Assembly: GCA_001940645.1 (NCBI GenBank)
Contig: MDVS01000078.1
Location: forward strand, 1-31,016
Direction of reading: 5' to 3'
From: Candidatus Heimdallarchaeota archaeon LC_3
GTDB taxonomy: Archaea > Asgardarchaeota > Heimdallarchaeia > Hodarchaeales > LC-3
DNA length: 31,016 nt
Below, piece after piece: positions 1 through 11,900 of this stretch (the stretch's first letter is position 1; every line of letters starts with the position of its first letter). The notes beneath the pieces were generated by a model, which was not told where the DNA came from, did no database searches, and saw only the letters and a list, made by a program, of their open reading frames with translations. A program made the position numbers and the translations under genes.

Positions 1-113
1 CAACGAAAATTACGCTCAACAAAATAAAAAGGTTATATTGAATATATTTTAATCAAATATGTTATCGCAATCAACAAGACTATTAGAATATTTAATAAAC
101 AATAAAATATACC

Positions 114-121
114 TTTATAAG
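114..121 (+). promoter_or_regulatory. possible TATA box of the Rag-like GTPase gene
   Basis: TTTATAAG lies about 42 bp upstream of the ATG at 163. Archaeal transcription usually starts about 25 bp downstream of the TATA box, which would give a leader of roughly 20 nt. The whole 1-162 stretch is very AT-rich, so this match has little statistical weight. No strong ribosome binding site is visible; only AGGA-like bases lie about 9 nt before the ATG. Confidence 0.25.
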
Positions 122-162
122 TAATATAAATATCATTAATCATTATTTATTAGGATAACACT

Positions 163-2676
163 ATGTCACATCTAGTATCAGAATTAGAACTTTCTGCAAG
201 ATTAGGACACAAAATACTTATTGCTGGATTAGCTGAAGCTGGAAAAACTGCTACGAAAAGGATTTTTTTCCTTAAACAAAGAGCAAAGGATGTAGACAAA
301 CTTGCAGCTACTGTAAACTATGAGCGTATGTCTGTAGTTATCAATAATGTCCCAATTACAATTGTTGATTTAGGAGGACAAAAAGTGTTTTTAAAGCGGT
401 TTCTAACCGTTTTTAGTCCTTTCATCTTCAGTAATGTCAAAGCGTTAATATTTTTGTGTGATGTTTCTAATAAGACAACAAGAAACAGTTCAGTTGAGTA
501 TTTCGAAAATTGTATTGAAAAACTTCAGATGTACTCTCCTAACGCAAAATATTATGTTATGCTTCACAAAAATGATCTGGTTGCACACCTACCAAATTAT
601 GAAAGCGTTCATGAGCAATTCAAAGAACAATTTCAGCGGACATCCCCACAAAAATTGTCTTTTTTCCGCTCAACAATATATAAACCTGAAACAGTAATAG
701 ATAGCTTTGGACGAATAATTGAATTAACATTACCAGAACTATCGCGAAGTGATTTTGTAGAAGGAAGGGAAATTGGTCAGATTGAAGAATACCCTGAAAA
801 ATTTGTAGCACTTAAACAAGAACAAGACCCAATTAAAGTCACTCCAACTGAACCAACTCAAACTGTGCCTGCTGATCAATCAGTAACAGCGTCATCAAAC
901 CAAGATCCCTCATTAAGTAATCTACAAAATTTAATGAAAGGAAGCATGAAAGGAAATTCATCTAATGTTGCTGTTAGTCCACAAACCCAACAACCTGCTC
1001 AATCATTGGCACAAGATAGTGGTAAAGTTTCCAATCTTCAGGGTTTATTAAAATCAAGCATAAAAACTGGATCTGATACTGTGGCAGATCAACATTATAT
1101 ACCTTCATCTACTGAAGCAATATCTAAGAAACAAGAACAAACTATTCATCCGAAAACAGCTTTAACCAAAAATGAAGTAATAGATTTACGCCAAAAACAT
1201 ATGGTCGAATTTTATGGTATTCAGATTGATGAAGCTAAAGAAATAGTTAATTTAGAATTTGATGATGTGTTTGGTTTAGCAGTAACCTCGGGAATACCTA
1301 TTAAATTAGTTTTGAAAGTGTTTTTAAATTTTATTCCACTAATAAGATCACAACCTAACATTAACATTGAAAATTTAGATAAAAACAAATTTATATCAAT
1401 TTTCACATCATTTTCAAATAATGTGATCAAGGAAGAAGAATTATTTGATTATTTAATATATTCTATAGAAAATCCAAATGATTCTATAGCTGATATCCAA
1501 AACAGAATTCTTTTGCAAGTATCAAGTAGATATGAAAAGATTGTCGGAAAACTTCAATCTGCTGTTCCAAGTAAATATGTTGATGCTAGTAAAGAAAAAG
1601 AAGCTAAAATTTCAGATGATCAGGAAAAAATAAACAAATTATTGTTTAAATACAGTAATTTACAACTTGAACATGCTCAAAAGCTAGTGAAAGCGAATTA
1701 TCACGAAACTTTTGATATAGCACTCACATCTGGCGTATCATTTGAAGAAACACTTGATTTACTTTTGAGCAAAATGCCTTTACTTAGAGAAAAAGGACTT
1801 AATACGGATAGCTTGAATAATAAACGTCTTCTCGGGTTAATGACATATTATGCAAAGAAAGAACTAAATACCCAAGATTTTTATGATTCTTTAATCATCG
1901 CAATAATAAAACCTAAGATAAGTGTAGATAAAATTGTTTCAATATACCTAGCAAAATTAAAAAAAGCAAAAGAAGCTGATACCAAAACCCAAGAACCAAT
2001 TGAGGATCTCGAAGAAGAATTCGTATCACCTGAAAATGAACAGCAATATAGAATAAATCATCTTTTACAAATAACTAATAATCTCCAGCTAGATGATGCG
2101 ATCAAATTAGTTGAAATAGGATATGATAACCTTTTTACTACCGCAATTTCTCAAGGATATCCATTAGATGTATTAATCCATATTTTAGTCAAGGAAATTC
2201 CTAAAATTAAAGAAGAAGGATTTAATGTATCAACACTGACTAAAGAACGTCTATTAGAAATTTTTGAAGCACATAAACAGGGAATATTCGAAGTTGATGA
2301 TATCTACAATGCATTAACTGTTTCAATTATTCGACCACGAGAATCCATTAACGACATAGCTAAACATTATAGAAGCAAATCACAGGTTAGAGCAGTAAAA
2401 ATGGCTGAAATTGAAAAAATGGAAAAAGAAATAGAGCCATTACAAAAACTTGAAGGATATGGATTCAAAGTTGAAATTGAAAATGATAATTGTAAACTAA
2501 CATTTTATAAAAGCGGTCAATCAGTTGATACAACAACAGTTCCACCCTCTATTGCTTTGGAAGAGCTAATTTATTTATTAACCTATGAAATAAATATCCC
2601 ATTTGAACCAAGATCATTAGCAATCAATTTTACTGCTAGACAAATTCAGGCTGCAATTAAAAGTGCTCTTTCTTAA
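163..2676 (+). CDS. Rag/Gtr-like small GTPase with three helical repeats
   Basis: Residues 15-200 form a Ras-superfamily G domain closest to eukaryotic RagA/Gtr1. Visible motifs are the P-loop GLAEAGKT (22-29), DLGGQ (69-73) and HKND (135-138), preceded by SPNAK as in Rags and followed by an FRSTI segment matching the Rag FRTSI region. Eukaryotic Rags have a roadblock domain after the G domain. Here residues 200-330 are a Ser/Gln-rich linker, followed by three diverged ~115-residue all-helical repeats (about 338-450, 487-600 and 626-740) and a ~70-residue C-terminal alpha/beta segment. No signal peptide or membrane helix is visible, so it should be cytosolic and may be a GTP-controlled scaffold. 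Rag relatives are known in Asgard archaea; this extension is not one I recognise. The repeats resemble GatB/YqeY-type helical tails only weakly. The family call is secure; the function is unknown. Confidence 0.9.
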   Translation: MSHLVSELELSARLGHKILIAGLAEAGKTATKRIFFLKQRAKDVDKLAATVNYERMSVVINNVPITIVDLGGQKVFLKRFLTVFSPFIFSNVKALIFLCDVSNKTTRNSSVEYFENCIEKLQMYSPNAKYYVMLHKNDLVAHLPNYESVHEQFKEQFQRTSPQKLSFFRSTIYKPETVIDSFGRIIELTLPELSRSDFVEGREIGQIEEYPEKFVALKQEQDPIKVTPTEPTQTVPADQSVTASSNQDPSLSNLQNLMKGSMKGNSSNVAVSPQTQQPAQSLAQDSGKVSNLQGLLKSSIKTGSDTVADQHYIPSSTEAISKKQEQTIHPKTALTKNEVIDLRQKHMVEFYGIQIDEAKEIVNLEFDDVFGLAVTSGIPIKLVLKVFLNFIPLIRSQPNINIENLDKNKFISIFTSFSNNVIKEEELFDYLIYSIENPNDSIADIQNRILLQVSSRYEKIVGKLQSAVPSKYVDASKEKEAKISDDQEKINKLLFKYSNLQLEHAQKLVKANYHETFDIALTSGVSFEETLDLLLSKMPLLREKGLNTDSLNNKRLLGLMTYYAKKELNTQDFYDSLIIAIIKPKISVDKIVSIYLAKLKKAKEADTKTQEPIEDLEEEFVSPENEQQYRINHLLQITNNLQLDDAIKLVEIGYDNLFTTAISQGYPLDVLIHILVKEIPKIKEEGFNVSTLTKERLLEIFEAHKQGIFEVDDIYNALTVSIIRPRESINDIAKHYRSKSQVRAVKMAEIEKMEKEIEPLQKLEGYGFKVEIENDNCKLTFYKSGQSVDTTTVPPSIALEELIYLLTYEINIPFEPRSLAINFTARQIQAAIKSALS
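1171..2382 (+). repeat. three tandem ~115-codon repeats in the Rag-like gene
   Basis: Three units align by protein sequence, with starts about 140-150 codons apart. Shared positions include an amphipathic start ending in a Leu-rich turn, an E/D-A-x-K-[IL]-V segment, an [AT]-x-[ST]-x-G-[VIY] turn, a K/N-[KR]-hydrophobic patch and a final [ST]-I-x-[KNR]-P element (SIENP, AIIKP, SIIRP). The DNA copies are diverged, so the duplication is old. Acidic linkers separate the units, as expected for independently folded helical domains. Confidence 0.75.
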
Positions 2677-2769
2677 ATTAAATACCATTTTGAGAAACAA
2701 TAGGTGATTCTTTTTCCACAGTAAATTAAAACTAATTCCCAATTATATGACAATTTAAAATATCTCAGT

Positions 2770-2970
2770 ATGAAGTCTACAAAAAATAGTAATAGTTTTA
2801 AAAGATCTGTTTTAATATGTCAACAATGTGGTAAATACTCTATAAATAATCTTGAAAATCTTCAAATTTGCTCTTGTAAGACTATATTGAAAATTGGAGT
2901 AGAAAAATTAGATTATATTGATGAAATAGTCGATTGTAAGATTTGTTCATTAATTGCAAATAAAAATTAA
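2770..2970 (+). CDS. small cysteine-rich (zinc-ribbon-like) protein
   Basis: This 66-residue protein has six cysteines, as CxxC (17, 20), CxC (34, 36) and a second CxxC (56, 59). The first two pairs could form one zinc ribbon, leaving the C-terminal pair as an extra knuckle. The N-terminus is basic and Ser/Asn-rich. It begins 93 bp after the Rag-like gene on the same strand and ends 8 bp from the stop of the convergent giant gene. No ribosome binding site is evident, so translation is uncertain. The regular spacing of cysteine pairs is the main evidence for a real gene. I do not recognise a family; nucleic-acid or protein binding is possible but not shown. Confidence 0.5.
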   Translation: MKSTKNSNSFKRSVLICQQCGKYSINNLENLQICSCKTILKIGVEKLDYIDEIVDCKICSLIANKN

Positions 2971-2978
2971 ATGAGGAG

Positions 2979-5900
2979 TTACTCTTCACTTTCTTCAGTT
3001 ACGAGTTCCGTAGTTCCATAAATATCCACATAAGAAAGAACTAATCGTGATATTAATAATCGAAGTTCTAAAATTTCTTTTTGTACTTTATTTTGAGCAT
3101 TGGGATCAATATCTAAAGTTTTATGAATTTTTTGAATGATATCATTGAATTGTGGTATAAATTGACTCACTAGGGGATATACATCTTTTAGGACCAAAAT
3201 GTTAAGAGTCATGTTTTCAGCACCACCACGAGCATTAGGACGGTTAAGAGCAAAAGCAAATGATATCGAACTAACTCTTGTCCTTTCATCAACAGTAAAA
3301 TCAAAACTAGCTTGAATCTCATCCTCAAAATTATCTACAAAACGTACCGCACTAAATGATAAATCAGATAATTCAACTAGTTTCTCAAAATTATCTCTTA
3401 AAATATCAGGTTCTTGCATAACAGGTATTGGTCCATGACGTTGATCAAAGAAAGAGACAACAACTCCCAGTGTATGGGAATCCAATGACCGTTTAATTTC
3501 TTCATCCTTCAATTTCATTTTATGGATATTTTCCATGACTGCTTCGATATCTAAACCAACTAACTCTGTACCACTGAATTTTTTAATAGCAATGAAGGAA
3601 AAAATGACGATCACAAGGATAAAAGCGATAATATATGGTACAAACTCCTCAATATTAAATCCAGGACTTTTCCACACTGCACCGGGCCTATTAGGATCAG
3701 TTCCTTTTTCGAAAAATGCTTTCGGATCAGCATTATTTGCTAAATCAACCAGATCAAAATAGTATAACACAACAGTATCACCTTGGAACTGGACAGGAAC
3801 GGTTATAGAATAGGTATAAAATTGCGAAGTCTGGTTTAATAAAGTCATATTAATGAATTCATAATCACCATTAGCCTGTAGCTGTCGTAGACGCAGGGTA
3901 GGGGTAGAAGTCTGGTTATCACCAGTAGCAGAAGCAAATGAATAAAATAACGTTACATGATCCAGACCCAAGCCATATTCCTCTATATCAATATAAAAAG
4001 TAATATCTTGAGGATTATTATCATCATCAAAATCATAAGAAGGTTCACCAATTATTCTGGGTGCAACAGTATCCTGTAAACTAACTTCAAAGGAATTAGA
4101 AGTTGTAATAATAATGCCGCCTGCTTCTTTGGTTTCAACCAATATTTCTATGACAATAGAGGAATTAAGTAAGGCTTTGAAATCATTGCTCTCCATTAAA
4201 TAATCAGTAAGCCACTCATTGGATCCTGTACCATTAGGATCAGTTGAAAAAGTTCCAATACTAACATTATTAATAAGAATACGGTATTTGATATCCAAAT
4301 TATCAAAATTCCTTACATCCGTAACATTAGACCAAATAATGAAATGACCTTCCGTATTATTTTGATACACAATACCAAAAGAGTTTATTTTAGGAATACT
4401 TTCAATAGTTCTGTTCAAAGACCATGCAGACAAACCAATATCAAAACTATCTGAGGGAATAACAATATACCACCAATATTCTCCAGGAATGGTATCAGAT
4501 GCAGGAATTGTTGTCAAATTGTCAAACAATGGTAAATGAATACCGTTTCGATACCATTGAATAGCAGAATAATCAGTATCAACGTTATCTATGTCAGCAA
4601 ATTGATAATCCACAACCAAATCTTCAATTTCTAAAATAAAGAAAGTATTTTCAACTCCTCCAAAAACCAACGATGAAACTGAAGGTGCTGAATTGCTTAT
4701 TACAAATGAAAGAGAAGTTTGGTTTGAGGACCAATCCCATCCATCGTATACGCGAATAACATAATACCAAACATCCGATTTCACTGTTTTTCCAGATATG
4801 CTTAATGAAGATTGATTGTCAAATGAGGAACCTGATTGATAGATTCCATTACGATACCAGAAAATAATTGCTTCTTGAGTGATTTCCAAATCCCCATCGT
4901 TATCACTGAACGTATAATCAACAAACAAAATTGAATCTGCATAAGCAATGCTCTGGTTTATTTGATTAGAAACAACAATAACATCAGTAATATCAGCAGG
5001 AGAGTTTAAGATGGTAATTGTATTAGATTGTACTGGAATACCCCAAGATTCACCATCATAAAGTTGGATTTCAACAAACCATTGTTGACCTCTTGAAGTG
5101 GAGCTTGCAGGAAGAGTTGTAAAGTTATTCAATCCAATTTGCTCTACACCATTTAGATACCATACAAAAGTTGTATTGACTGATACTTCAAGATCATTAT
5201 CTGCATCAGTATAATTCCAATAAACAGAAACATCTGTCGAAGTAAAGATCAAACTTGATATTGGTGATAAAACAACATTAGAAGCTACAGGTGCAGAATT
5301 AATAATTGTGTAATTGATTGTTGAATATAAAATCGAATAGTTTTCACCATCATAAACTTGAAGCGTTACATACCATTGATCATATTTAGAAGTATTCGTA
5401 TAAGGAACTGTTGTAGAGTCATTGAATAATGGTTGAATCGTACCATTCATATACCAGAAGATGAGATAATTAAGAACTTCAGTATCATTATCTATATCTG
5501 AATATGTCCAGTTGAGTACTAAATCATCAAAGACTGTTAAGTTAGAAATTATATTGATACTAGAGGCTGTAGGAGCAGAGTTTCCTATTGTAATATTACT
5601 CGAGAAGTAAACAATAGAATAATCACTTCCATCATAAACACTAACAGAGAAGCTCCAAAGATCAAGTTTAGTAGTTGCACTTGAAGGAAGAGTAACACTA
5701 TTGTCATAAAGTGGTTGGTGTGTACCATTCAAATACCAAAAAATTATTTGAAGAGGAATTTCAGTGTCATTATCAATATCTGAATAATTCCAAGTCGCTA
5801 AAAGCGAATCTGAAGTAGTAGGATTATTAGGAAGCCCAAGATTTATAGCTGTAGGAGCAGTATTAAGAATATCAGCTGAAAATGACTGATAGATTGTTGA

Positions 5901-8900
5901 ATAATCCCCACCATCATAGACCTGTATGGTAAAATACCAAGATTCCCCTTTACTAGTATTTCCAGATAAAATAGAACTTAAATTATTTAATGTGGGAATA
6001 AGGATAGTGTCTTTATACCAATGGATAATTACGGAATTATTATCTTCTAAATCATTATCAGCATCAAAGAATGTCCAATTAGCGATCAAAATTGTTGATG
6101 TAGTAAGATTGATAGGAGAAATATTTGGAACAACAGGTATTGATGGCGCAGAATTAACAATGGTTATTGTATTACTAGTATAATTATTCCCAAAGTGCTC
6201 TCCATCAAAAGGTTGAATTATTAAATAAACTACATCACCTTTTTGGAACAAAAAAGAGGAAAGTGTCGTGCTATTTCTTGCTGAAAGTAATTCAGTCCCA
6301 TTCGAATAAAACCACCAAATAATACTTTTGTTTATCCCACTGGTTTGCTGAGTATCGCCGTCTTCATCAAAATAAACAGGGAGGGAAATGAGATCGGTTT
6401 GAGTTGTTGGAGTTACAGTATTCCAGTTAAATCCTGTTACCATGGGAGCAGTATTGATTATAGTAACAATAGTGGAATTAACCCAGGATCCAAATAATCC
6501 GGATTTATCTCTTGGATGCACACTAAACATCCAGTCATCACCTTTGGTGAGTAAGCTACTGGAGACCGTTTGCCCAGTGATTTCTATTTGTAAGACAAAA
6601 ACACCACCAGTACTGACAGAACGCTTATACCAACGATATTCAGCTTGCGAAGCATAATCAGCATCTAACGCATAAACACCAGCAGGAAAATCATCACCAT
6701 CACGATCGTAAGCAGTGAAATTAACCTGTAACGTTGAATTGGTTTGAAAATTACTATTACTACTACTATCAAGAATATTAGGTTGACCAGTTATTTGTGG
6801 AGCTGTATTGCCAACAATGATTTCCCCATTTTCTAAGGTCAGAGTAAAAATGGATTCACCCACATCTTCACCATCGGAAGCTTGAATACTAATGAAAACG
6901 GAGTTACCAGCAAAAATAACATCGAACCCAAGCATTGTGCCAGCAGCAGGATAGACTCCACCACCAGTACCAACGACAAACCAGGTAATAGAAGTTGCAG
7001 ATTCGGGATCACCATCAATATCAAAATAATCATAAGTCAAAGTAATATTTTCAATAGTAGTAGATCCACCCGATAAGGAGATATTTCCAATTATCGGTTT
7101 AGTATTAATAATATTAATTGATGGTCCCGAAACAACAGATGACCAGACCTCACCATCAAATACAGTCAAATTGTAATACCATGTCTGACCTTTCCCTGTA
7201 AAATTTGATTGGACTGAAGTCTGATTATTTAAAGAAGGAATAGAGACTGAATTATTATACCAGATAATCGAATATACTGATAACTGATCATTGTCGACAT
7301 CAGTAAATGTAAAAGAAGCTACTAAGTCCACATCTGTTGTAGTTGATCCTGTAGGAGAAATACCTGTTGTGTCAACCTCAGGAGCAGTATTACCAATAGT
7401 AACAGATAAAAATATCAATACACCAAAATCTATACCATCAGAGGGGGTAACAGTAACATTCCAGACATCATCCTTAAAAATCAGGCTGCCTGGAACAATT
7501 TTCACATCATTAAGACTAGCAATTAACTCTCCATTTCGATACCAACGCACTTCAGTACCAATTTCAATATCATTAGCGTCTTGGTCGATATCAGACCAGG
7601 AATAATTGATTTCCAATGTTGTTCCGAATTTCAATTCACCTATGAATCCATTGATCGTTGCTGAAGGAGCTGTATTGCCAATTTCAATAATAGGAGAAGT
7701 ATAAATATCGGAATACTCTTCACTATCGTAAACTCTTACTGTAAAATACCAGAACTCACCTTTCTTCGTGTTCGATGATGCAATGGATATCGAATCGTTA
7801 AACGAAACTTGCAAAACACCGTTACGATACCAACGGATAACAGCCGTATCTTCAGGATCATTATCAGGATCAATATAACCCCATGAAACAGTTAAGGTAG
7901 AAGAAGTAACTGGAGATAAGGGAGTGATTGTTGCTGAACCACTGATAAAAGGAACAGAATTAAGAATCGTGGTAGATGTAGAATTATAGATTAATGAAAA
8001 GTTAGAACCATCGTATAATTGAACTGTATAGTTCCAGACATCATGTTTAAACGTGTTAGTGGCTGTTATAGTTGTTAAATTATCAAGAGAAGAAATTAAT
8101 AATCCATTACGATACCAATGTATGATAAGCTCCAAGGAATCGCTATCAGCATCAAAGGATAATGTTGTAGCAACTAGATTAGTATTGTTATCGGGATTAC
8201 TTGTGATATCTAAATTGGTAATAGTAGGAATGGTATTGATAATGGTTATTGTTGAAGACGTATTAGCAGATCCTACACCACCGAATACATCTTTAGGAAT
8301 CACTGTGAAATACCAGAGCTGACCTTTGATAGTATTCACTGAGAAAATTATTAAACTATTATTAAATTGACCTTGTAGCTGGAAACCGCTGCCATTATTC
8401 ATGTACCAGAGAACTTCTGATTCAGATTCAGGGTGACTATCCGCATCATAATAATCATAGAATGCAATTAAGTTTTGAGTAGTATTAGGATTAAATGTAA
8501 GGGTTAAATTGCCAGCGAAAGGATTGTTATTAGCTGGAGATCCAATACCTACTGTGATAGAAGTGTAATTACCACTCCATACAGTACCATCATAAACTTG
8601 GATAATATACCACCAAAAATCCCCAATAGTAGTATTTTCTTTGTAAATGGTGGAAAGATTATTATAATTACTGTCATACACACCATTACGATACCAGAGA
8701 ATGTTTTGAGTAACATTATTGTCACCATCCTCGTCGTAGAAAGGAACCATGATGTTAAAATCGTCATCATCACCTATAGGACTAGTGTCAAATGAAGGTT
8801 GTGAAGTAAGGATAGGTGCGGAATTGGTAATTGTAGCATTTGATGAACTAATTATTATTGATAACCCTTCTCCATCAGATGCTTGTACAGTAAAATGCCA

Positions 8901-11900
8901 TTGATCACCACGGGAGGTAGCAGTGAAAAGTAGAGTAGACATATTATCAAACGATGATTGCAGGCTACCATTCCTGTACCAGCGAATATAAGCAGAAGAA
9001 ACATTCTCAGTATCAGCATCTATGTCAGAATAATCCCATGAAGATACTAAATTTTCGCTGGAGGTTGGAGATCCAGGTGTGATTTGTGCACTAGAAGCAA
9101 CAGGATTAGTGTTTAGAATCGTTGTTGTAGGAGAAGTGAAAATTATTGAAAATTCAAATGAATCATAGACTTGAATTGTGAAATACCAGTCTTCACCCTT
9201 AGATGTATTTCCGGGATTTATTGAGAGTAAATCATCTAAACTATTATCGACAATTCCATCACGATACCAACGAATACGAGGAGTACTATTGGTATCACTA
9301 TCTGCATCCCAATAATCCCATGATATTGATAATGTTGATAAAGTCGTAGGGGAGTTAGAAATAGTGAGATTCCCAGCAATAGGTGCACTATTAATAATTA
9401 ATTTACTTGGGGAGGTTTTATTAGTAGAATAAGCATCACCATCAAATACTCGTATAATAAAATACCATGATTCACCTTTAGTGGTCAAATCTGAGGTAAT
9501 TGAAATCTGGTTAGTGAGTGAAGGTTGGTATACACTATCTTTATACCACCAGATAATAGGGCTACCCTGAACATCAGCATCAGCATCTAAATAAGTCCAG
9601 TTAGCAAGTAAATCATCCAAAGTCTTAGGGTTAGTATTATTAATAACAGCAGTAGGCACAGTAGGTGCAGAATTTGCTATAATTTTAGTAGGCGAAGTGT
9701 AAACTATGGATTGCTTATAAGAATCAGTTAGTATTAATTCGAAATACCAAGATTGACCTTCTAAAGTATTTGATGAAGGAACAGTAATTAAATCATTAAG
9801 GGGTATTTGTAATACACTGTCTTTGTACCAGCGAATAGAGGAAACTGTAATGGTATCTCCATCCTCATCAAAATCATCCCATGAACCGGTTAAAGCATCA
9901 ACGGTGACTGGTGTAGAGGGATTGATTACATAATTAGAAGCTGTTGGGGCACTATTATCGATAGTAATAGTTGAAGAAGTAACAGGTAACCCATAAACTG
10001 CACCATCTCGTGGAGTAATTGTCACATTCCATTGTTCACCACGATTGATAGCGGTAAATGGAACAGTAGTTTGATCATTATAGGAAGACTGTAAAATATT
10101 GTCTTTATACCATCGAATGGTTGTACCGCTCTGTGAATCACCTTCAGGATCAGAATAAGCATAACTTACACTCAAAGATGAATTACTGGGATAAGGTGCA
10201 GAAGTTAACTGAATATTTGATACTGTTGGAGCTTTATTTAATACTGTCCCCTGCTGTTCTGAAGATTGATCCATATTCCCAACTGTATCGTTAACACTAA
10301 TTTGATAAAAGACTGTTCCTCTAAAGAGGAAAATGGAATCATTGATATGTTGGTCTCCGCCAATGGGTTGCAATACCGCTGTTGACGGTGAATAACATGG
10401 CGAACAGGGACCATTACTTGGAGAAAGACTATTGATTGTCAGTATTACAGTATCAATAATACCCCAAGTATCAGTGACATTAACATAAAAAGTTCCATTA
10501 CTAAAAGCCGAACCAGAATAACTAATGCTACCAGGTACTATCGATGGAGTAGTCGTATCATAGTTAAATGTAACATTTTTAGTTTGTGAAGCAGTGGATA
10601 AGTATTGTCCTAAATTATTTGTAGCATTCACGATCTGATATGTATGAAAACTGTTGAACACTACACTTGCTGGTGAATAAACCCAATACCCTGAAACATT
10701 CAAACTCATTGATTGATTCGTTGAATCAATGTTTATTGTAACAGAATCGATAGTTCCTTGCCACCCTGATGTTACATTAGCCCAATATTGTGGATTACCT
10801 ATTCCAGAATCAATTACTCCAAAATCTTGAACAACAGGAAAATTAAATTCTTCCGTTCCTAGAGAATACATTAATTGGGGATTATTCATTGAATCATAAG
10901 AGGTTTTTATCCAATCATTGGTTTGTATACCATCGATGATTCGAATTTCGTCAATTGCTCCATCGAACCAATTTGTTGATATCCCACCCTGTCCGTCATC
11001 ATAGTTTCCTCCACCAATTCCCCATTCTGTAACATAATTCAAATCTAATGTACTTGATTGATAACTCGAACCTGCTGTGTCATCAACTCCGTTTATATAT
11101 ACCTTATTATTTGGTGAATTATCTGCGTCAACTATAGCTGTGAAATAATACCACGTTCCTGCCGTCCAAGTCGTTGTAGTCGTCCAAAACCATGCATCTG
11201 AACCTCCAACTTCCAATTTTAATACTAGAGATCCATCGGTAACAGCAGCTGTTCGATAATCAGTTCCAACTAGCGCTATAGCAAAATTTTCAAGACTACC
11301 TACGTAATTCCGTAGGATTAGTTTTGTAGTGGAGGATGAGCTGGTATGTGTTACATCTGTCTTAAACCAACCAGATATTGTAACATCTCCAGGTGGTTGC
11401 AGTCCTGATGATGAACTAATTGTGATTTGATCGTTCGACCCATCAAAATTTTGTGCATTATCTATTTTTCCCATTACATCATTATTTCCACTTTGAGTAC
11501 CATCGTACCCATTTGCTGAGTCTTTATGAACAGTAGAGCTTTGTCCTGCTGTTGCATTTTCATCCAAATGGTATATTGCTTGATAAACTCCTTCTCCTAC
11601 TCCAATTGATGCTGGTTGATTCTGAAAGTCATTGTTACCATAATACATGTAGATATATGTGTTTTCTGATGGATTTATTGAATTAACTCTTAACCAAACT
11701 CGTAAATTAGCATGAGAGCCATTAAATAGTGGATCATATTCAATTAATTCATATTGAAGCTTCGTTCCATTAATATCAGCAAAATATATATCTGAACCAT
11801 CCGTTTGAGCTCTAGCTTTCAATTCAGAATCATAAATATCAAGATATAAAGGAAAATTAGTTAACGTCTCTGAACCACTGATTTTATTTTGATCAATTAC

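Noticed and set aside
1..27. Possible tail of an upstream gene ending at TAA 25-27
   Set aside because: Only eight codons are visible and other frames are also open nearby; nothing supports one frame over another.
3535..8795. Several plus-strand open frames of 64-104 codons opposite the giant gene (for example 5926-6183, 7291-7605 and 8053-8322)
   Set aside because: They are antisense shadows of the Ig-repeat region; compositions are low-complexity, they recur because the repeats recur, and they lack ribosome binding sites or recognisable domains.
4392..10238. Regularly spaced repeats considered as a CRISPR array or satellite
   Set aside because: The periodicity is at the protein level (~97 codons) in one intact frame; the DNA copies are diverged and have no short identical repeats with unique spacers.
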